From contig NC_134028.1 of the NCBI RefSeq assembly GCF_964204645.1, forward strand, positions 10,891,001 through 10,955,000: 64,000 nt of DNA. The letters are read 5' to 3'. This document shows positions 36,501 to 47,733 of the stretch, one piece after another. The DNA is from Tubulanus polymorphus (Eukaryota > Nemertea > Palaeonemertea > Tubulaniformes > Tubulanidae). Below the pieces are notes generated by a model, which did not search any database, was not told the DNA's origin, and worked only from the letters and a program-made list of their open reading frames with translations. The translations under genes were made by a program, and so were the position numbers. The first letter of the stretch is position 1. Every line of letters begins with the position of its first letter.

Positions 36501-39500
36501 TTGATATAATACGCATATCGTCATCTTTTTATCATTTTATTTCTCTATGAACGTATCGAGAAAAGTTGATCGTATAAATATCATCGGCACCACACTGGTG
36601 ACTCGAACCCATATCAACGGAATCGGTTACCGTAGGCCTAAATGTCAAATGCCAAGGTCGCTGTGGAGCTTGATTTCTGGCGTGATTCTTATTTCGAAGC
36701 GATTTCTCTTGGTAAAATGTGGTGCTAATAGCGTCCAAGATGTTGCTATCTGTTCAAATAATATTCCAAAAGAAGCCAATACTACGTAGGCCAATTCTAC
36801 AAGTATCTCCAGATTCAACAGTGATGGAACTTTTCGAAAATGCGTTGGCCGGTTGAGGTGTTGCAATGAATTTTCAGGATTCACCAATCATTTTCAGGAT
36901 AAAGCAGTGATTTTCCAGTTAAATAAAAATAAACAAGAAAATTAACTTTAATAAATTATTTGACGCCTGCAGAAAAATGTAGAATTTCTGGTATAAGCTA
37001 ATGTGGAATTGCAAATTTGTAAAAGAAGTTTTAAGAAATTTCGGGAATTATGAGATTTGGCGATTGGGTAGATGATACAGTCTTCGACTGGTCTAATCAA
37101 AAAAAAAAATTGTCAACTTGTGACTTCGATTCACTTTTGCATCTAAGCTGGTCTGCAACTTCATTGCCTCCATGGTTGAAGAAAGAGCTCTTCTGATGTC
37201 TGCTTCATCATGACTTCGAGCATATCGTGTAGCCAGCCAGCCCGGTCCTGGGGCCCGGTCTGGCTGTCACTTGATATCCTAGACTTGAGTCTGGGTTGAA
37301 GTAGACATTGTCATATAATTAACTTATTCATGTTATTCTGTATGAATTACCCGTGTGTCTTGTATTTTCTTATTTTAAAATTTGTAAATGTATTGATTTT
37401 TGGAATTTTATCCCGGAATTTCAATGTAATAAGGATCAATAAAGTATTGAATTTAATTGTCACCTTATACACATGCCATCAGTGGACGCGGAGCCGTATA
37501 TGACAGCTATGCTATTATAAATTGCTAATCTCATGAAACCTGCATACGTCTAATATCTAACATATTTTCTAAAACATTTGAATATTGAAATTATATAATT
37601 ACACGTTTTCTCTTACACGTAAGGCTCTTTTGCTTGCCAAATGAGGGCATATTCGAACAAATCACGTATTTAAGCGTAATCCATTCTCGGAATCGTAGCG
37701 AGCAGAATTTTGAAATAGGGTCTCATAAAAATGTTTTCTGCATTTTTCACGAAAGTTAAATCGGGAAAATTTCAATTTTTATCAGCCAATCAGGAAGTTG
37801 TGTCTTCCCTGTGATTGGTTTATCTGAAAATATCAGCAGCTGTTCACGTGAATTATCGCGATTTCATTACTGGCGCTTTTGCGCATGACGCCATGTATCA
37901 ACACGCGACAATACTTCCGCATTCGCTACGTGTTCGCTGATTGGCCCATGTACTGGGAAATTCCACAGAAGCCTAATGTGGTTTGTTACAAGCGCTGTGA
38001 TTGGCCCGACCCGATTCTGGCATGGCTTTAGCTTAGTGGTTTCGAATCCCTTGACGCGTGAAGATGATGGATCCTATCAATATCTATTGAAACAAATAAG
38101 TTTCCCGGTTGGGCAGCCGCGGATATCTACCGGAAGTGTTCCGGTTCGATATTTCGAGGTTTCTTTGAATTTTGGAGTGATATTGAAATCCGGTAAATAC
38201 CAGCGGTAGATTGTGAAAACCCATTGCATGATATTTGTATTACTTAATCCACGAAAAGCGTCGGGGCCGCGCCAGGAGTTTTCGTGATTCAAGTAGCGCA
38301 ATAGCCTACTTCTTCGTGTTCGTCCACCTCAATTTTCATTCCGCCGATCTCTGACACAGCTCTGTCCCCGTCGGCGCTGTGATTGCACTTTCGTACCACC
38401 AAAATTTTTTATTTCTATATCAGGGAGGTCTGGAGAATAAAAAAGTCAAAATTTGGATATCACATAGGCCTGATTTCATCGAATAAGTCGACCATGGTCG
38501 TTACGTTTCCATACTTATTACCACCTAAAACCGTCTGAACAATTTTGTCACAACCAACATTTCGTTTACAGAAATCAGGTGTTCACGTGAACCCGCGGTA
38601 TCGTCTACTGTTTTACTTCCGGGTTTTATTTTAAGATTTAAAATTGTATTTCAAGATCGATTTCTATGAAATCTTTAGTTGATTAGGTGTTTGGGAGGAA
38701 TTTTTATTTGCTCTACAGAAAATTCATCCTTGACAATTGCGCAAGGTTCGCGAAAAAAATGGTTTTACCAAATCGGGTGTATGACCTTGATATGCTAATT
38801 AGCCATGTGCCCATATTGCAAATTCAATCAAATTTTATTCTGCCAAAAAAATGTTAAATACAATTCGCTTTCCGAGAGTTAATGGTATGCTGCATGGAAC
38901 AAAGTTGTTTTGAGATGGGTCTTGAAGCTATTGAGGTCGAGAGATAACCATCTAGATAGTTCGTGAGAGTTCCAAAGTTTTGAAGAGGCTTTAAGGTAAT
39001 GTCTTGATATTTGGTTTATACGTGTATCTACCCTAGACACATCTTCAGGCCAAAAACTGGCCCTATCAGATTCAAGATGGCCGACTGGCAGCCATTGTTG
39101 TTCGCCAAAATCAGCACTTACACATTTTTGAAGTTTTCGACGGAAATTTTGAAGACACTTTTATCAATAACCTTGATAATTTGTATATATTTGTTTCCCC
39201 CGTGGGCCCATGGGCATGTGAAAAATTGGGTCGATCGGACTCAAGATGGCCGTACTGTGACCTTTTTTGTTCCCAAAAATGTCAATTTTGGCCTGAATTC
39301 TGAGTACTGTAGCTTTCTAATGGTGTGCCATGTTTCATTGCAATTTGTAATAGGTATTCTTTGGAAAGGGATCTTTTATATCCGAGAGGGTATTTTTGAC
39401 CAGGCAATTACGACGCACTTGGCGGCCATCTTGGAGTCATCAGTACTCATTCGTAGGTGGAAAAAAGTTTTTCCACATCATAATTGATACTTAAGCATAT

Positions 39501-42141
39501 TTTGCTACTATAATCAATTGGAAAGTTGTAGCTCATGACGTTCTATGATCGAGGTGAGTTTCAAGCTCATTGGTTTTTGTTTATGGCCACCAGGGGGCGT
39601 TGAACAATACAATAACTTAGTATTTCTATATTACATTCGTACCTATGCATATTTTGCTACCACAATCAATTGGAAAGTTGTAGCTCATGACATGGTCTAT
39701 GATCTTGGTGAGTTTCAAGCTCATTGGTTTTTGTATATGGCCACCAGGGGGCGTTGCACAATACAATAACTTAGTATTTCTATATTGCATTCGTTCCTGT
39801 TGTCTGTGTTAACACACGATTTTACTATGTAAATGATATTGAGCAGGGAGTGTATATTGATAAATATAACACACAGATTACATCATTTATAAAAAGCAAA
39901 TCTGACAGGCTGGCCATTGTGCCCCTTGGGGCTCTTGTATAGACCGCTTGTAGCCGCCGATGAAATTCACGCCGGCCCAACTCAGATCGTAGATAGCTTC
40001 GTCATTCCACTAGCATCCCCATGTCAGTGTCTGACTTTTATATCAGACTTCCAAATCGTGTATACATCCGCCATTTAACCGAATAATCCGATTTACTTAT
40101 CATTTCTATTTATCCCTGCCGCCCCTGATATAATCATACATCCTTTACTATTACAATACGTCTTCTCATGATATTCAATACGATATAACATTTCGACGTT
40201 CAAATAGAGGTCATTATATAATCCCAGGGAGCCATTCTACATCTTTATCAATAATATTTTGCCAAATAGCTTGTATGTGTACACATAAACCTGTGACGTT
40301 TTGCACATCGATTTACGGTTGTCGTTTGTAAAATGACGCTGAATGGTTATCATTGTTTAGGTTTCATAATGGTAACGTTTTATAAGGCGTCAAAAAACTA
40401 CCTCCCGCATCTGAAGAAAATATGTCAGAGGGATATTTTTATTGATATGATAAAAATAAAAAGACACCTCCCGCATCTCAAAAACAAATTCAAACAGTTC
40501 TTTTTATTTCTACTTTTTTTTTTTTAAAGTACATAAAAAAAAAAACCGCCCGCCCTCGTCATGGTAAAAAACAAAAGTGTGATGAGAAACAAGGCATCTT
40601 TTTTTTGGCCTTATTTGAATATTTTTTCATATTGTGAAACTATATACTTACTCACTATATAGTTTATATCTTTATTCAGGATGGAATTGAACCGAAATGG
40701 GAAGATGAACAGAATAAAAGAGGTGGACGATGGTTGATTAATCTGGACAAAAAGGAACGACACTCATGTTTAGACGATTTCTGGTTAGAAACAGTAAGTA
40801 CAGATAGCTACTAATGGGTGAACTGAAAGGATTAAAAAAATATATTTCGTAATTGGTTTTCCGCCCATGTGGGACATTATTGTATATGGTTACCAGGGGT
40901 CGTTGAATAGTAGAATAACTTAGTATTTCCTTATTAGATTGGTACCTAGGCATATTTTGTGACCACGATCAATTGCAAAGTTGTAGTTCATGACATGTTC
41001 TATGATTGTGGTGAGTTTCAAGGTCATTGGGTTTTGCATATGGTCACCAGGGGGACGGTGTTAAACAGTAGAATAACTTAGTATTCCCATATTAAATTGG
41101 TAACGAGGCATATTTTGTTATCACAATCAATTACAAAGTTGTAGCTGCTGACATGTTCTATGATTGTGGCGTGTTTGAAGATCATTGGTTTTTGTTAGTG
41201 GTCACCAGGGGGCGTTGACTATTGAAATTCTTTGATTGGGGAGTTTGAAACCACTTCCCAAGTGGGCATGGTGTCCGTGGACCCCTAGTTCTTAATGGTG
41301 GGCAAAGTTGAAAGATTTTTTTTAGAAATATACCAAAAAGTTTCGAAAATTCAATTCATTTGAGCACTTTTTTTATGCAGCAACTGTCCAAAATCACACA
41401 TGTGAAAATTCAATGCTATTTGTGTCGGAAGAACGTATATCGCCAAAATTCGATGCTTTGTTCGGTAGTTATGGGCTTTCAAAAGACGAAATGGCAATTT
41501 GTAAATTAAAGCGTTATGGGAATCTGTAGCAGTTCACACGTTATGATTTTACCTGTGCTAATATTTGGCTCAGCCTGGAACAATGTTTTTGGTGGGCCAG
41601 ACAGGCATGGGTACATTTGGCACCCGTATGAACAGTTGTTTCCGAATGCCCTCTGACTACTCGAGAGGTTGGTGTCCTTTGCAGAAACATTTTTGACTTA
41701 TTGATTGATTCTTTTATGCTTCTAGTTATTATGCTTAATTGGTGAAGCATTTGAAAGTCATAGTGACCAGATTTGTGGTGCTGTTGTGAACATTAGAAAT
41801 AAAGGTGACAAACTCGGACTGTGGACTCATGATGCAACTAAAAACGCTGCCACACTTGATATAGGGTACGCATCATAAATCTAAAATTCTATGGTTTAAG
41901 TGTTGAAGGGTTCATTGTTACTCACTATTGTATTCCACTTTTTTTTTCAGGAAAAAATTAAAAGAACGATTAAATATTCCTAATAAATTACCGATAGGCT
42001 ATCAGGTACATGTGATGTTGTCATTCATACTAAACCTTATTTGATCAACAAGAATACTGGTAATTTTATTTTATTTTACAGGCACACACGGATACAATGT
42101 CTAAGTCAGGATCTACGACTAAAAATAGATTTACAGTATAA
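30512..42141 (+). CDS. eIF4E: Eukaryotic translation initiation factor 4E, seven exons
   Basis: Binds the mRNA 5' cap and recruits eIF4G in the cytoplasm. Exons: 30512-30559, 34218-34393, 34501-34564, 40680-40793, 41726-41865, 41951-42005, 42082-42141. Every junction is GT-AG and in phase, giving 218 residues (human has 217). The cap-stacking tryptophans are W57 (RTKDWTSN) and W103-E104 (IEPKWEDE). W74 of VEDFWGLFNHV is the eIF4G/4E-BP contact. NIRNKGDK keeps the cap-phosphate Arg/Lys residues. S210 in SGSTTKNRF matches human Ser209, the Mnk site. The first exon (MMACEQLHEIEESKTE) is inferred from frame, donor (GAG|GTAATT) and position, and is the least certain part. Introns 1 and 3 are swollen by transposons. 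The gene converges on the RNA-binding gene at 47.7-60.5 kb. Confidence 0.95.
30726..31275. repeat. Large foldback, about 265-bp arms, in eIF4E intron 1
   Basis: Left arm 30726-30998 and right arm 31016-31275 are near-complete inverted copies around a 17-nt loop. Each arm, read towards its outer end, encodes versions of one peptide ending in ELGHP-CSQVRLK-stop, with shared blocks GTPLNADFWISFNTV and NGLKNDDLGRLP. The arms differ by substitutions and small indels. The protein family is not one I recognise. Confidence 0.85.
31480..31565 (-). repeat. tRNA-like SINE head (putative)
   Basis: The minus strand reads GCGCACTCGGTTTAGTGTGG (A-box-like), and roughly 45 nt later GGTTCGAATCCC (B box). This spacing is tRNA-like, but no clean cloverleaf could be drawn by eye. 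It may be the 5' head of a tRNA-derived SINE. Confidence 0.35.
31717..32100. mobile_element. Foldback MITE with about 110-bp inverted ends
   Basis: The left end (ACCGAGATGACGTATTTTAC, then TTATTCCTTATCGATTTTAA) is inverted at the right end (TTAAAATCGATAAGGAATAA to GTAAAATACG). The interior includes GATGAGATCGTCGATCAATC. A related diverged copy lies at 5050-5600. It sits in eIF4E intron 1. No coding capacity. Confidence 0.75.
32408..33670 (+). mobile_element. Helitron-like non-autonomous element, long copy in eIF4E intron 1
   Basis: Begins TTTT|AGCCCACTTGGGACTTAA with a terminal hairpin (AGTCCCAGCGGGCT is the other arm). It ends TTCCCAAGTGGGC then GGACCCCTAG|TT. The interior has four units of about 150 bp (33007-33620) with CACCAGGGGGCGTTGAATA and AACTTAGTATTTC. 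Subterminal inverted repeats, a CTAG end and T-rich flanks suggest a Helentron-type element. This class call is my inference. Confidence 0.6.
33748..34180 (+). mobile_element. Rearranged Helitron-like copy before eIF4E exon 2
   Basis: The 5' end at 33748 and the sequence to about 33930 match the long copies. The middle is different, and a lone 3' end (CCTGGACCCCTAG|TT) appears at 34166-34180, only 37 bp before exon 2. Confidence 0.5.
34830..36340 (-). repeat. Repeat family B, copy 2, split by a MITE, in eIF4E intron 3
   Basis: Reverse-complement match to 3700-4640, including the upstream block, the start codon (GACCATGCC), most of exon 1 and its donor. A 1-bp deletion in the A-rich run shifts the exon 1 frame relative to copy 1. 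The 35080-35694 MITE interrupts the copy within GGGGCGT...CTCTAC. Confidence 0.65.
35080..35694. mobile_element. 615-bp MITE with 24-bp inverted ends, nested in family B
   Basis: GGCGCTATTGCACTTTCGTA at the left pairs with TACGAAAGTGCTATAGCGCC at the right (23 of 24 bp over the full arm). It interrupts family B where copy 1 is continuous, so it is the younger insertion. A partial relative starts near 38370. No target duplication could be assigned with confidence. Confidence 0.75.
36341..36900 (-). repeat. Repeat family D (GCGGGCGG-rich), uninterrupted copy
   Basis: Contains repeated CCCGCCCGCAT words and matches, in reverse orientation, the sequence flanking the large hAT element (56500-56845 joined to 60125-60300). 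At 36548-36553 it holds a single TGAACG where the other copy has the hAT insertion. Related CCTCCCGCATCT segments occur at about 40390-40620 and 54670-54780. Confidence 0.65.
36901..37857. other. eIF4E intron 3, no further feature
   Basis: AT-rich intronic sequence with poly-A/T runs. No ORF or repeat partner was noticed. Confidence 0.35.
37858..38066 (+). repeat. Repeat family C, copy 2, in eIF4E intron 3
   Basis: Shares blocks in the same order with 27326-27577 and the same GAATCCCTTGACG and GAAGATG end. Confidence 0.65.
38575..38690. repeat. Short dispersed repeat, inverted relative of 61190-61420
   Basis: Shares, in reverse orientation, AGAAATCAGGTGTTCACGTG, CTACTGTTTTACTTCCGGG and AAATTGTATTTCAAGATCGA-like blocks with the region near 61250-61350. 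Confidence 0.5.
38965..39938 (+). mobile_element. Helitron-like copy with an alternative 3' module
   Basis: Matches the interior of the long copies, with two of the 150-bp units (39488-39790). It then switches to a different end: GGCTGGCCATTGTGCCCCTTGGGGCTCTTG. That second module recurs inverted at about 60836-60960, next to a normal end, so it is a real family component. Confidence 0.5.
40860..41288 (+). mobile_element. 5'-truncated Helitron-like copy in eIF4E intron 4
   Basis: Only the internal 150-bp units and the 3' end (CCCAAGTGGGCATGGTGTCC to GGACCCCTAG|TT) remain. It begins about 65 bp after exon 4 of the gene. Confidence 0.55.
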
Positions 42142-43180
42142 CACAGGTGCAATAATAGTTCTTACCTGTGAAACACCGTTACGATATAAACCACAGGAGC
42201 AATATGGACCCTGTGAAGCCATGAAATATTGAACTGTTCTCATAAACTTTATAAAAGGACAATATATACATAGATGTATAGACGAGTTGTCGCAGACTGA
42301 AGGATAATTTATCCATGTGATAAGTCAAAGCCTTCATCCCATTTCCTTCCAAACCAATTTTTCTTAGCTTAAGTCTAATTTAGTTAATTTTGAAAGAAGT
42401 AGAATTGATGAAGGCATGGGTGAAATCGTTTGTGTGCTTCAATCCGTAGTGAATGGAGACAAATGAGGGGTTATTTTTGTGTTCAGTCCACAAGTAGAAG
42501 CAGCAGTCATTGTGGATTTTATGTATTATTAATGCTTCAATTACTAGGTATCAATGATTTTGTGTACCTAGGCTACAGCATTCAGCAACTTCCCACAGCT
42601 AGGCAACAGCAATCACACTTAACTTTTGTTTACAAGCTGTTTGCACAGTTGAACCTTGTTGGAATAAATTTGGGTCTGTCTCAGAAGTGTCCTTAACATC
42701 TCTGCATCTTTGTTATTTCAATCCGTAAAACTCGATTATAGCTTTTCAGAAAAAATGGGCCAGAATTTTTCATTTCAATTCATGCTCAAATAAAAATCTG
42801 TTGAGTTCCTGGGAATTGCTTAACCTCGGAATATCACGGATCATTGTTTAGAGCAAGGCAAGAGAAAAGTTTCTTAGGACTATATGAGAAATTCTCAACA
42901 ACTACGCAGTGAGATGTAAAAACTGACTATATACTTCAGACTGAATTTTCCAAATGATTTCCCGGAGATTGGAGGTATTTAGTATGTTCTAATATCTGTA
43001 ATGTTACTATGTGTATTGACTTATTGTATGTCTAGCTTTTTGGTTGGCTATGCTTAATGCACTATTGAGTACCAACACTTTCGTCGAAATGTGAATAGCA
43101 TGATGAAATTTAACATCAGGCACCAAAGGGTAAAAGGGGACTTAAAAAAGATACCTTGTCCAAAATCGACCTACCCACCT
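42142..43180 (+). other. eIF4E 3' UTR and downstream DNA
   Basis: No second gene seen. Candidate polyadenylation signals are AATAAA at 42663-42668 and another AATAAA near 42790. Which one is used cannot be told from sequence. Confidence 0.4.
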
Positions 43181-43309
43181 GGGGCCGGTTGCTCAAAAAT
43201 TGGTAAGAGTTGACCAGTGGATAGTTGATATGTTGACAATTGAAATTTCATTGTTACTATGGTATTTAATGGCCGGTTATCTTTAACCAACTTTTGAGCA
43301 ACTGGCCCC
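43181..43309. mobile_element. 129-bp hairpin MITE with GGGGCCGGTTGCTC ends
   Basis: GGGGCCGGTTGCTCAAAAAT at the left pairs with a right end reading AACTTTTGAGCAACTGGCCCC (one mismatch in the terminal 16 bp). The two halves are largely complementary. This end type is common in invertebrate MITEs. Confidence 0.75.
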
Positions 43310-43868
43310 TGAATTTTTTAATTTTTCCTATTTTATAGAAACGTAAAATTGTGTTAAAAGTAAAATATTGAACGGGATGGGTAGCCTACTGTTTGTTTAT
43401 TTAAAAATGCCCAACAGATCTATCAATGTATGTTTCTCCCATTTATCTTTCGAACACATGTAAAACAACACTGGCTAGTGGTGGCACCACATATGTTAAA
43501 GTGTTGTCAGAACTAGCAGTCAGACAAGGTTAAGCGAATCATACAGCTCAGACATCATATAAATATTCGATGTAAAAAAGAAACAACATTAATGAATAAA
43601 TTTTATGGACCCTGCTGGTCAGATTTTATTTTGGCTGGCCATGAGAGACGGGGTATCTTTTTTAGCCTGATTGGAAAAAGTCAGGCACTTGATATCACTG
43701 CATGTCATATTGTCCATCAAACACAAGTGGTTAACTGTGGTTATTGTTAAAAGGTCTAAACGGACATTTGACACATGCTAACAATATAATATGTGTTGAC
43801 ACATGCTAACAATACATGTGATGTCTGTTCCATAACCTCTAATGCAGGGTCTGTCTCAAATTCAATAT

Positions 43869-44121
43869 AGCCGCGATCACATATGCATTTTTGGCCCGGA
43901 ACAACTATTCACACTGGTGCCCAATGGGCCCGACCAAAAACGTCGGAGCCAAATTTTAGCACCATACAAATGATTGCGTTTGAATTACAACTCGCATTGT
44001 TTAGTATCGAGTTGGTGGTTTGCTTGTGAAAGCGCTCTCCAATTAGGCTCGGGCCAAATTTGGTTCCAGTCTGATCGTGCCAATTTGGTCCGGGCCAAAT
44101 TGTCTCCATGTGATCGCAGCC
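43869..44121. mobile_element. 253-bp MITE with GCGATCACAT ends
   Basis: Left AGCCGCGATCACAT pairs with right ATGTGATCGCAGCC. The interior shows inverted GGCCCGG...CCGGGCC and repeated CCAAATT words on both arms. No target duplication could be fixed. The ORFs on both strands here are products of the inverted repeat. Confidence 0.65.
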
Positions 44122-45666
44122 TTTGTTTCCTTGTCTGTGATATTATTGAGAATTTCATGCCTGAATAAATTAAGAGTTGGAAATTTATGAAACCTAGTTG
44201 ACAGCAAGTTGAATATAGGCGTGGCACTTATTGGATTTGAGACAATTTGTTTCAAATAATAAAAATGAACTGGGATTGGCTAATCGTTGGTGTAGTTCAA
44301 TTTCTAAATGTGAAATGTAGATGGGTTACATGTCTAAGGCGCTTTATTGAGGTGAACCTGGATTTTGATCTAATCCCAATCTTATTTATGGTTACATACA
44401 GAAATGTATGTAAAATATATGATCATAAACCAGATTGGTTTATCTGAATTAAGCGGGTTCTACTGTTGTCGTAGTCAATTCTTGGTTTGAACAATCCAAA
44501 TTCTTGGAGTTCGTTGGACAAGATTCCCGTGCATACTTACCCCAATGACTTACTGGTAATGAGGTTCGGCCTCCCATTACTCCATTAACTCCCAATATTA
44601 TGGAATGCGATAAATGAAAAAATGATGCACCGATGTATGTTTTTTGCAACATTTATCGCGTCTTTACGTATAGATTTACCACGGCATATATTTTTACAGC
44701 AACATATCTTAATATAACGATGTAATAATGATGTATTTACAACGATATCTATTTGTGACGACGTACTCTCACATCCTGATTTAATGATGAATTCCGCGAC
44801 AACATGAGTTATTTCCAATAAATCAACAGCCCGCAGTGCCAGGTAGGGTATATCAATAATTCAAAGATGAGTTTGTCTGACAACATGACCACTGCGTTTC
44901 AAAACAAATACTCAAAAATCCTACAAAATATCTGCAGGGCCACCTGGTGGTGATTTTGAGAAATAACTTACGTCGCAAAATTTATCATTATGCCAGGATG
45001 TGTATGTATGCGTGTATGTTGTCACGAGATATTGTTGTAAAAATATGTCATCAAAATGTCGGTATATGAATACGTTGCATAAAACATACATCGGTGGAGC
45101 CGCATCTATTTTTTTAATTTATCACTTTCCATACGTATCTATAAAGTGACAAGGATTGTTTATATAAAGTGTATCTTGCTATATATGTATCAATTATTAT
45201 GTGCTTGGGTTATTATCTTTCCTTGTGGAATCTGTAAAAATTTGTAAAAAATAAAATGTAATTGAAATAATGGCATCGAGTGTTAATAGTAATCTGGGAT
45301 TAATTTTACTATCAAAAATGTCATCGTATAGTTGTTTCTACGTACGTGTATATGGTTGCTAGCTACGGGATGTAAATGGTTGCAATTGTTGGTTCTTTAT
45401 GCTTTAGCTCTTGGTTAGTGATCTGAATGATTATATTACATATTACCTATTTTGAAGAGAATTTGCTTCATAGTTTCATTTCATGTTTTATGCCTTGCAA
45501 TGCAGCATCAACCAGAGTGACCATATGAGTTCATTTATTCTGTGGAGACTTCAAGGATGGATTTCACACAGTTTCTTGCACTGTTCATGTGTGTATCTTC
45601 ACTTGGCAAGGTCCACATTTTATGGATATGTAATTTATTATGATTTCCTTTTTATTTTTGGTCATA
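44122..45666. other. Intergenic DNA between convergent genes
   Basis: AT-rich. No gene, RNA or clear repeat was supported. Confidence 0.35.
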
Positions 45667-46415
45667 CAGTCAACCTCGGTTAATCCGTATCTCAAGGAAC
45701 TGAGCTTTTTAGTATGGATTAAGTGATATACGGATAACAGATACTTCGTAATTGATATGAATTAACTATTACCCGAATAAACTATGATTTAAGAGCACAA
45801 TCCGTATAATAGCTGGTTTAGTTATCTCTCAAACCGTGGACGACTACACTAGAACCGCGTTTTAACGATCCATTGGGGGGAGGTAAGAGGATAAAAAGTT
45901 CATAGCATCCATTTGATATCATTTATACATGAAAAGAAAACACCCCCTGGTATGATACAACACAAACCAACTGGTTTGTGTTGTATCACACCAGGTACAA
46001 GTACAGATAACCCACAGGTCATGTACTTCAGGGCGATTCATCGAAGGACTTTTACCGATTGACGGATAATATACTGAATATTTAGTGAAGCTTGAGACTA
46101 TGACATTGATGGATAAACTTCATTGTTTTCTGGAGTTTCTCATATTATATGGCCACATTAACCTCATTAGATTGTTTATACTTTTTTCACTTCAAGTGTA
46201 TGTTCCCAACAGTTGATACGGATTACACATAAGGATTTACATATAAATTGGACAACGGGACCATGCATTTGTCTACGGAATAAGTGAAAATACGGATTAT
46301 GGAGTACGAATTAGACACAGAACTTTAAAGGGAATAACCAAAAACCGGGACCAATCTATTTGTACGGAATAAACACATACGGTTGAACCAGAGACTGATT
46401 AACCGTGGTTGACTG
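45667..46415. mobile_element. 749-bp Tigger/pogo-like non-autonomous element
   Basis: Flanked by TA at 45665-45666 and 46416-46417. Ends are CAGTCAACCTCGGTTAATC and its near-perfect inverse GATTAACCGTGGTTGACTG (one mismatch in 19). CAGT ends and TA duplications fit the pogo/Tigger group of Tc1/mariner elements. No transposase is present. A left-end relative lies near 60613. Confidence 0.75.
45946..45995. repeat. Hairpin, 24-bp arms, 2-nt loop, inside the Tigger-like element
   Basis: CCTGGTATGATACAACACAA at the start of the left arm pairs with the right arm ending TTGTATCACACCAGG, with one mismatch in 24. It lies at an unremarkable interior point of the host element. Confidence 0.85.
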
Positions 46416-46689
46416 TAATATGAATCCTAGAAATGTATTTTGGGCATTGCTCATGAGACCAGCACTCATTCATGTGCGTAGGCTGCCAGCGTCTTTCAGT
46501 TCAGAAAAAATCAGCTTTTTCTCTGGTCAGCTGTCCTACCATTGATGTAGGGTCCAAATTTCATCGAAATCGGCAGAAAGTAATTGATTTGCAAAAAAAT
46601 TGGAGTTTCTCATTTAATCTGGTCCAATTTCTACCAAAAATTATCTCTATCGTCAAATTTTATTTCCAAGACTAGACCATTTAAAATAA

Positions 46690-47061
46690 CTTAAGAACTT
46701 GATATAAAATTCCCATCGGACTATTGCGTTCCATTTTCGCCATCGTTGATGGAATCGAGTTATTGTGGGTAGTTTTGAAGACGCTTCAAGGTAATTTCCT
46801 GATATTTGGGTTACACATGTATCTACCCTAGACACATCTTCAGCCAAAAAACTGGCCCTGTCAAAATCAAGAGGCCGACTGGCAGCCATTGTTGTTCGCC
46901 AATTTCGGCACTTGTTACACATTTTTGCTTTGAAGAGGCTTCGATCAATTACCTTGATATATACCTTGTATTTTAAACCCCCAAGGGCCCATCAACATAA
47001 GAAGAATTATAGAGCATTGGTAACCACTTCCCAAGTGGGCATGGTGTCCCTGGACCCCTAG
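46690..47061 (+). mobile_element. Short, internally deleted Helitron-like copy
   Basis: Retains the early interior block (GACACATCTTCAGCC, GGCAGCCATTGTTGTTCGCC) and the 3' end (CACTTCCCAAGTGGGCATGG to CCCCTAG|TT). It lacks the 150-bp units. Confidence 0.55.
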
Positions 47062-47507
47062 TTAGCAAATTTCCCTGTTGTGCAGAGTTCTGTAAGAACC
47101 ATGACCTGAGACATCAACATTCAGACTGAAGTTTGAAACGGGACTAAGTCAGTTGAAGGACACTCCAATTGTCCAACACGTAGTTTCCTGTGAATTTTAA
47201 AGCTTTCCATGCTCGTTTGTTCGTCATAACAAAACTACATGACCATGTGCATTGAAGGAGACAAGGATAGATGATTTTAATCTACTAAAAAAGGAAGAAC
47301 GCTGATTTAAATAACTGCAAAACCAGCCATCATCCATACTTTCAATTCCTGATGGGAGCGAATCCAGAACTTAGATGCATCGCACATCGCCGGATATGAA
47401 GCATTGTTGCCCTTTTCCTGCAACCCCCTTAGAAGAAATTCTAGATCCGCCGCCCCTGTTAGTCAAAAAGTCCAACAATATTAATCAATAATTCGTTTGA
47501 TATTTTG

Positions 47508-47513
47508 TTTATT
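47508..47513 (-). terminator. AATAAA polyadenylation signal for the RNA-binding gene
   Basis: AATAAA on the minus strand 221 bp downstream of the stop codon of the CCHC/RRM gene. It is the first clear signal in that direction. Confidence 0.45.
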
Positions 47514-47733
47514 ACATAAATAAATTGGCACAAAGCCACAAGAATGTTACAGAAGATACCTATTTATCCTTACAATAATCAAAATATTAAAACATTAACA
47601 TATTTTTATGTTCTAATCGCTGTCTTCAAATGTCGTTTTCTTTCCTTGAAAATCGCTGATAACTGAAATATCAAAATATATCACAACATTCCCTGATTGT
47701 TTCAAACTTCTGATCAGTTCATTTAAAATCGAT

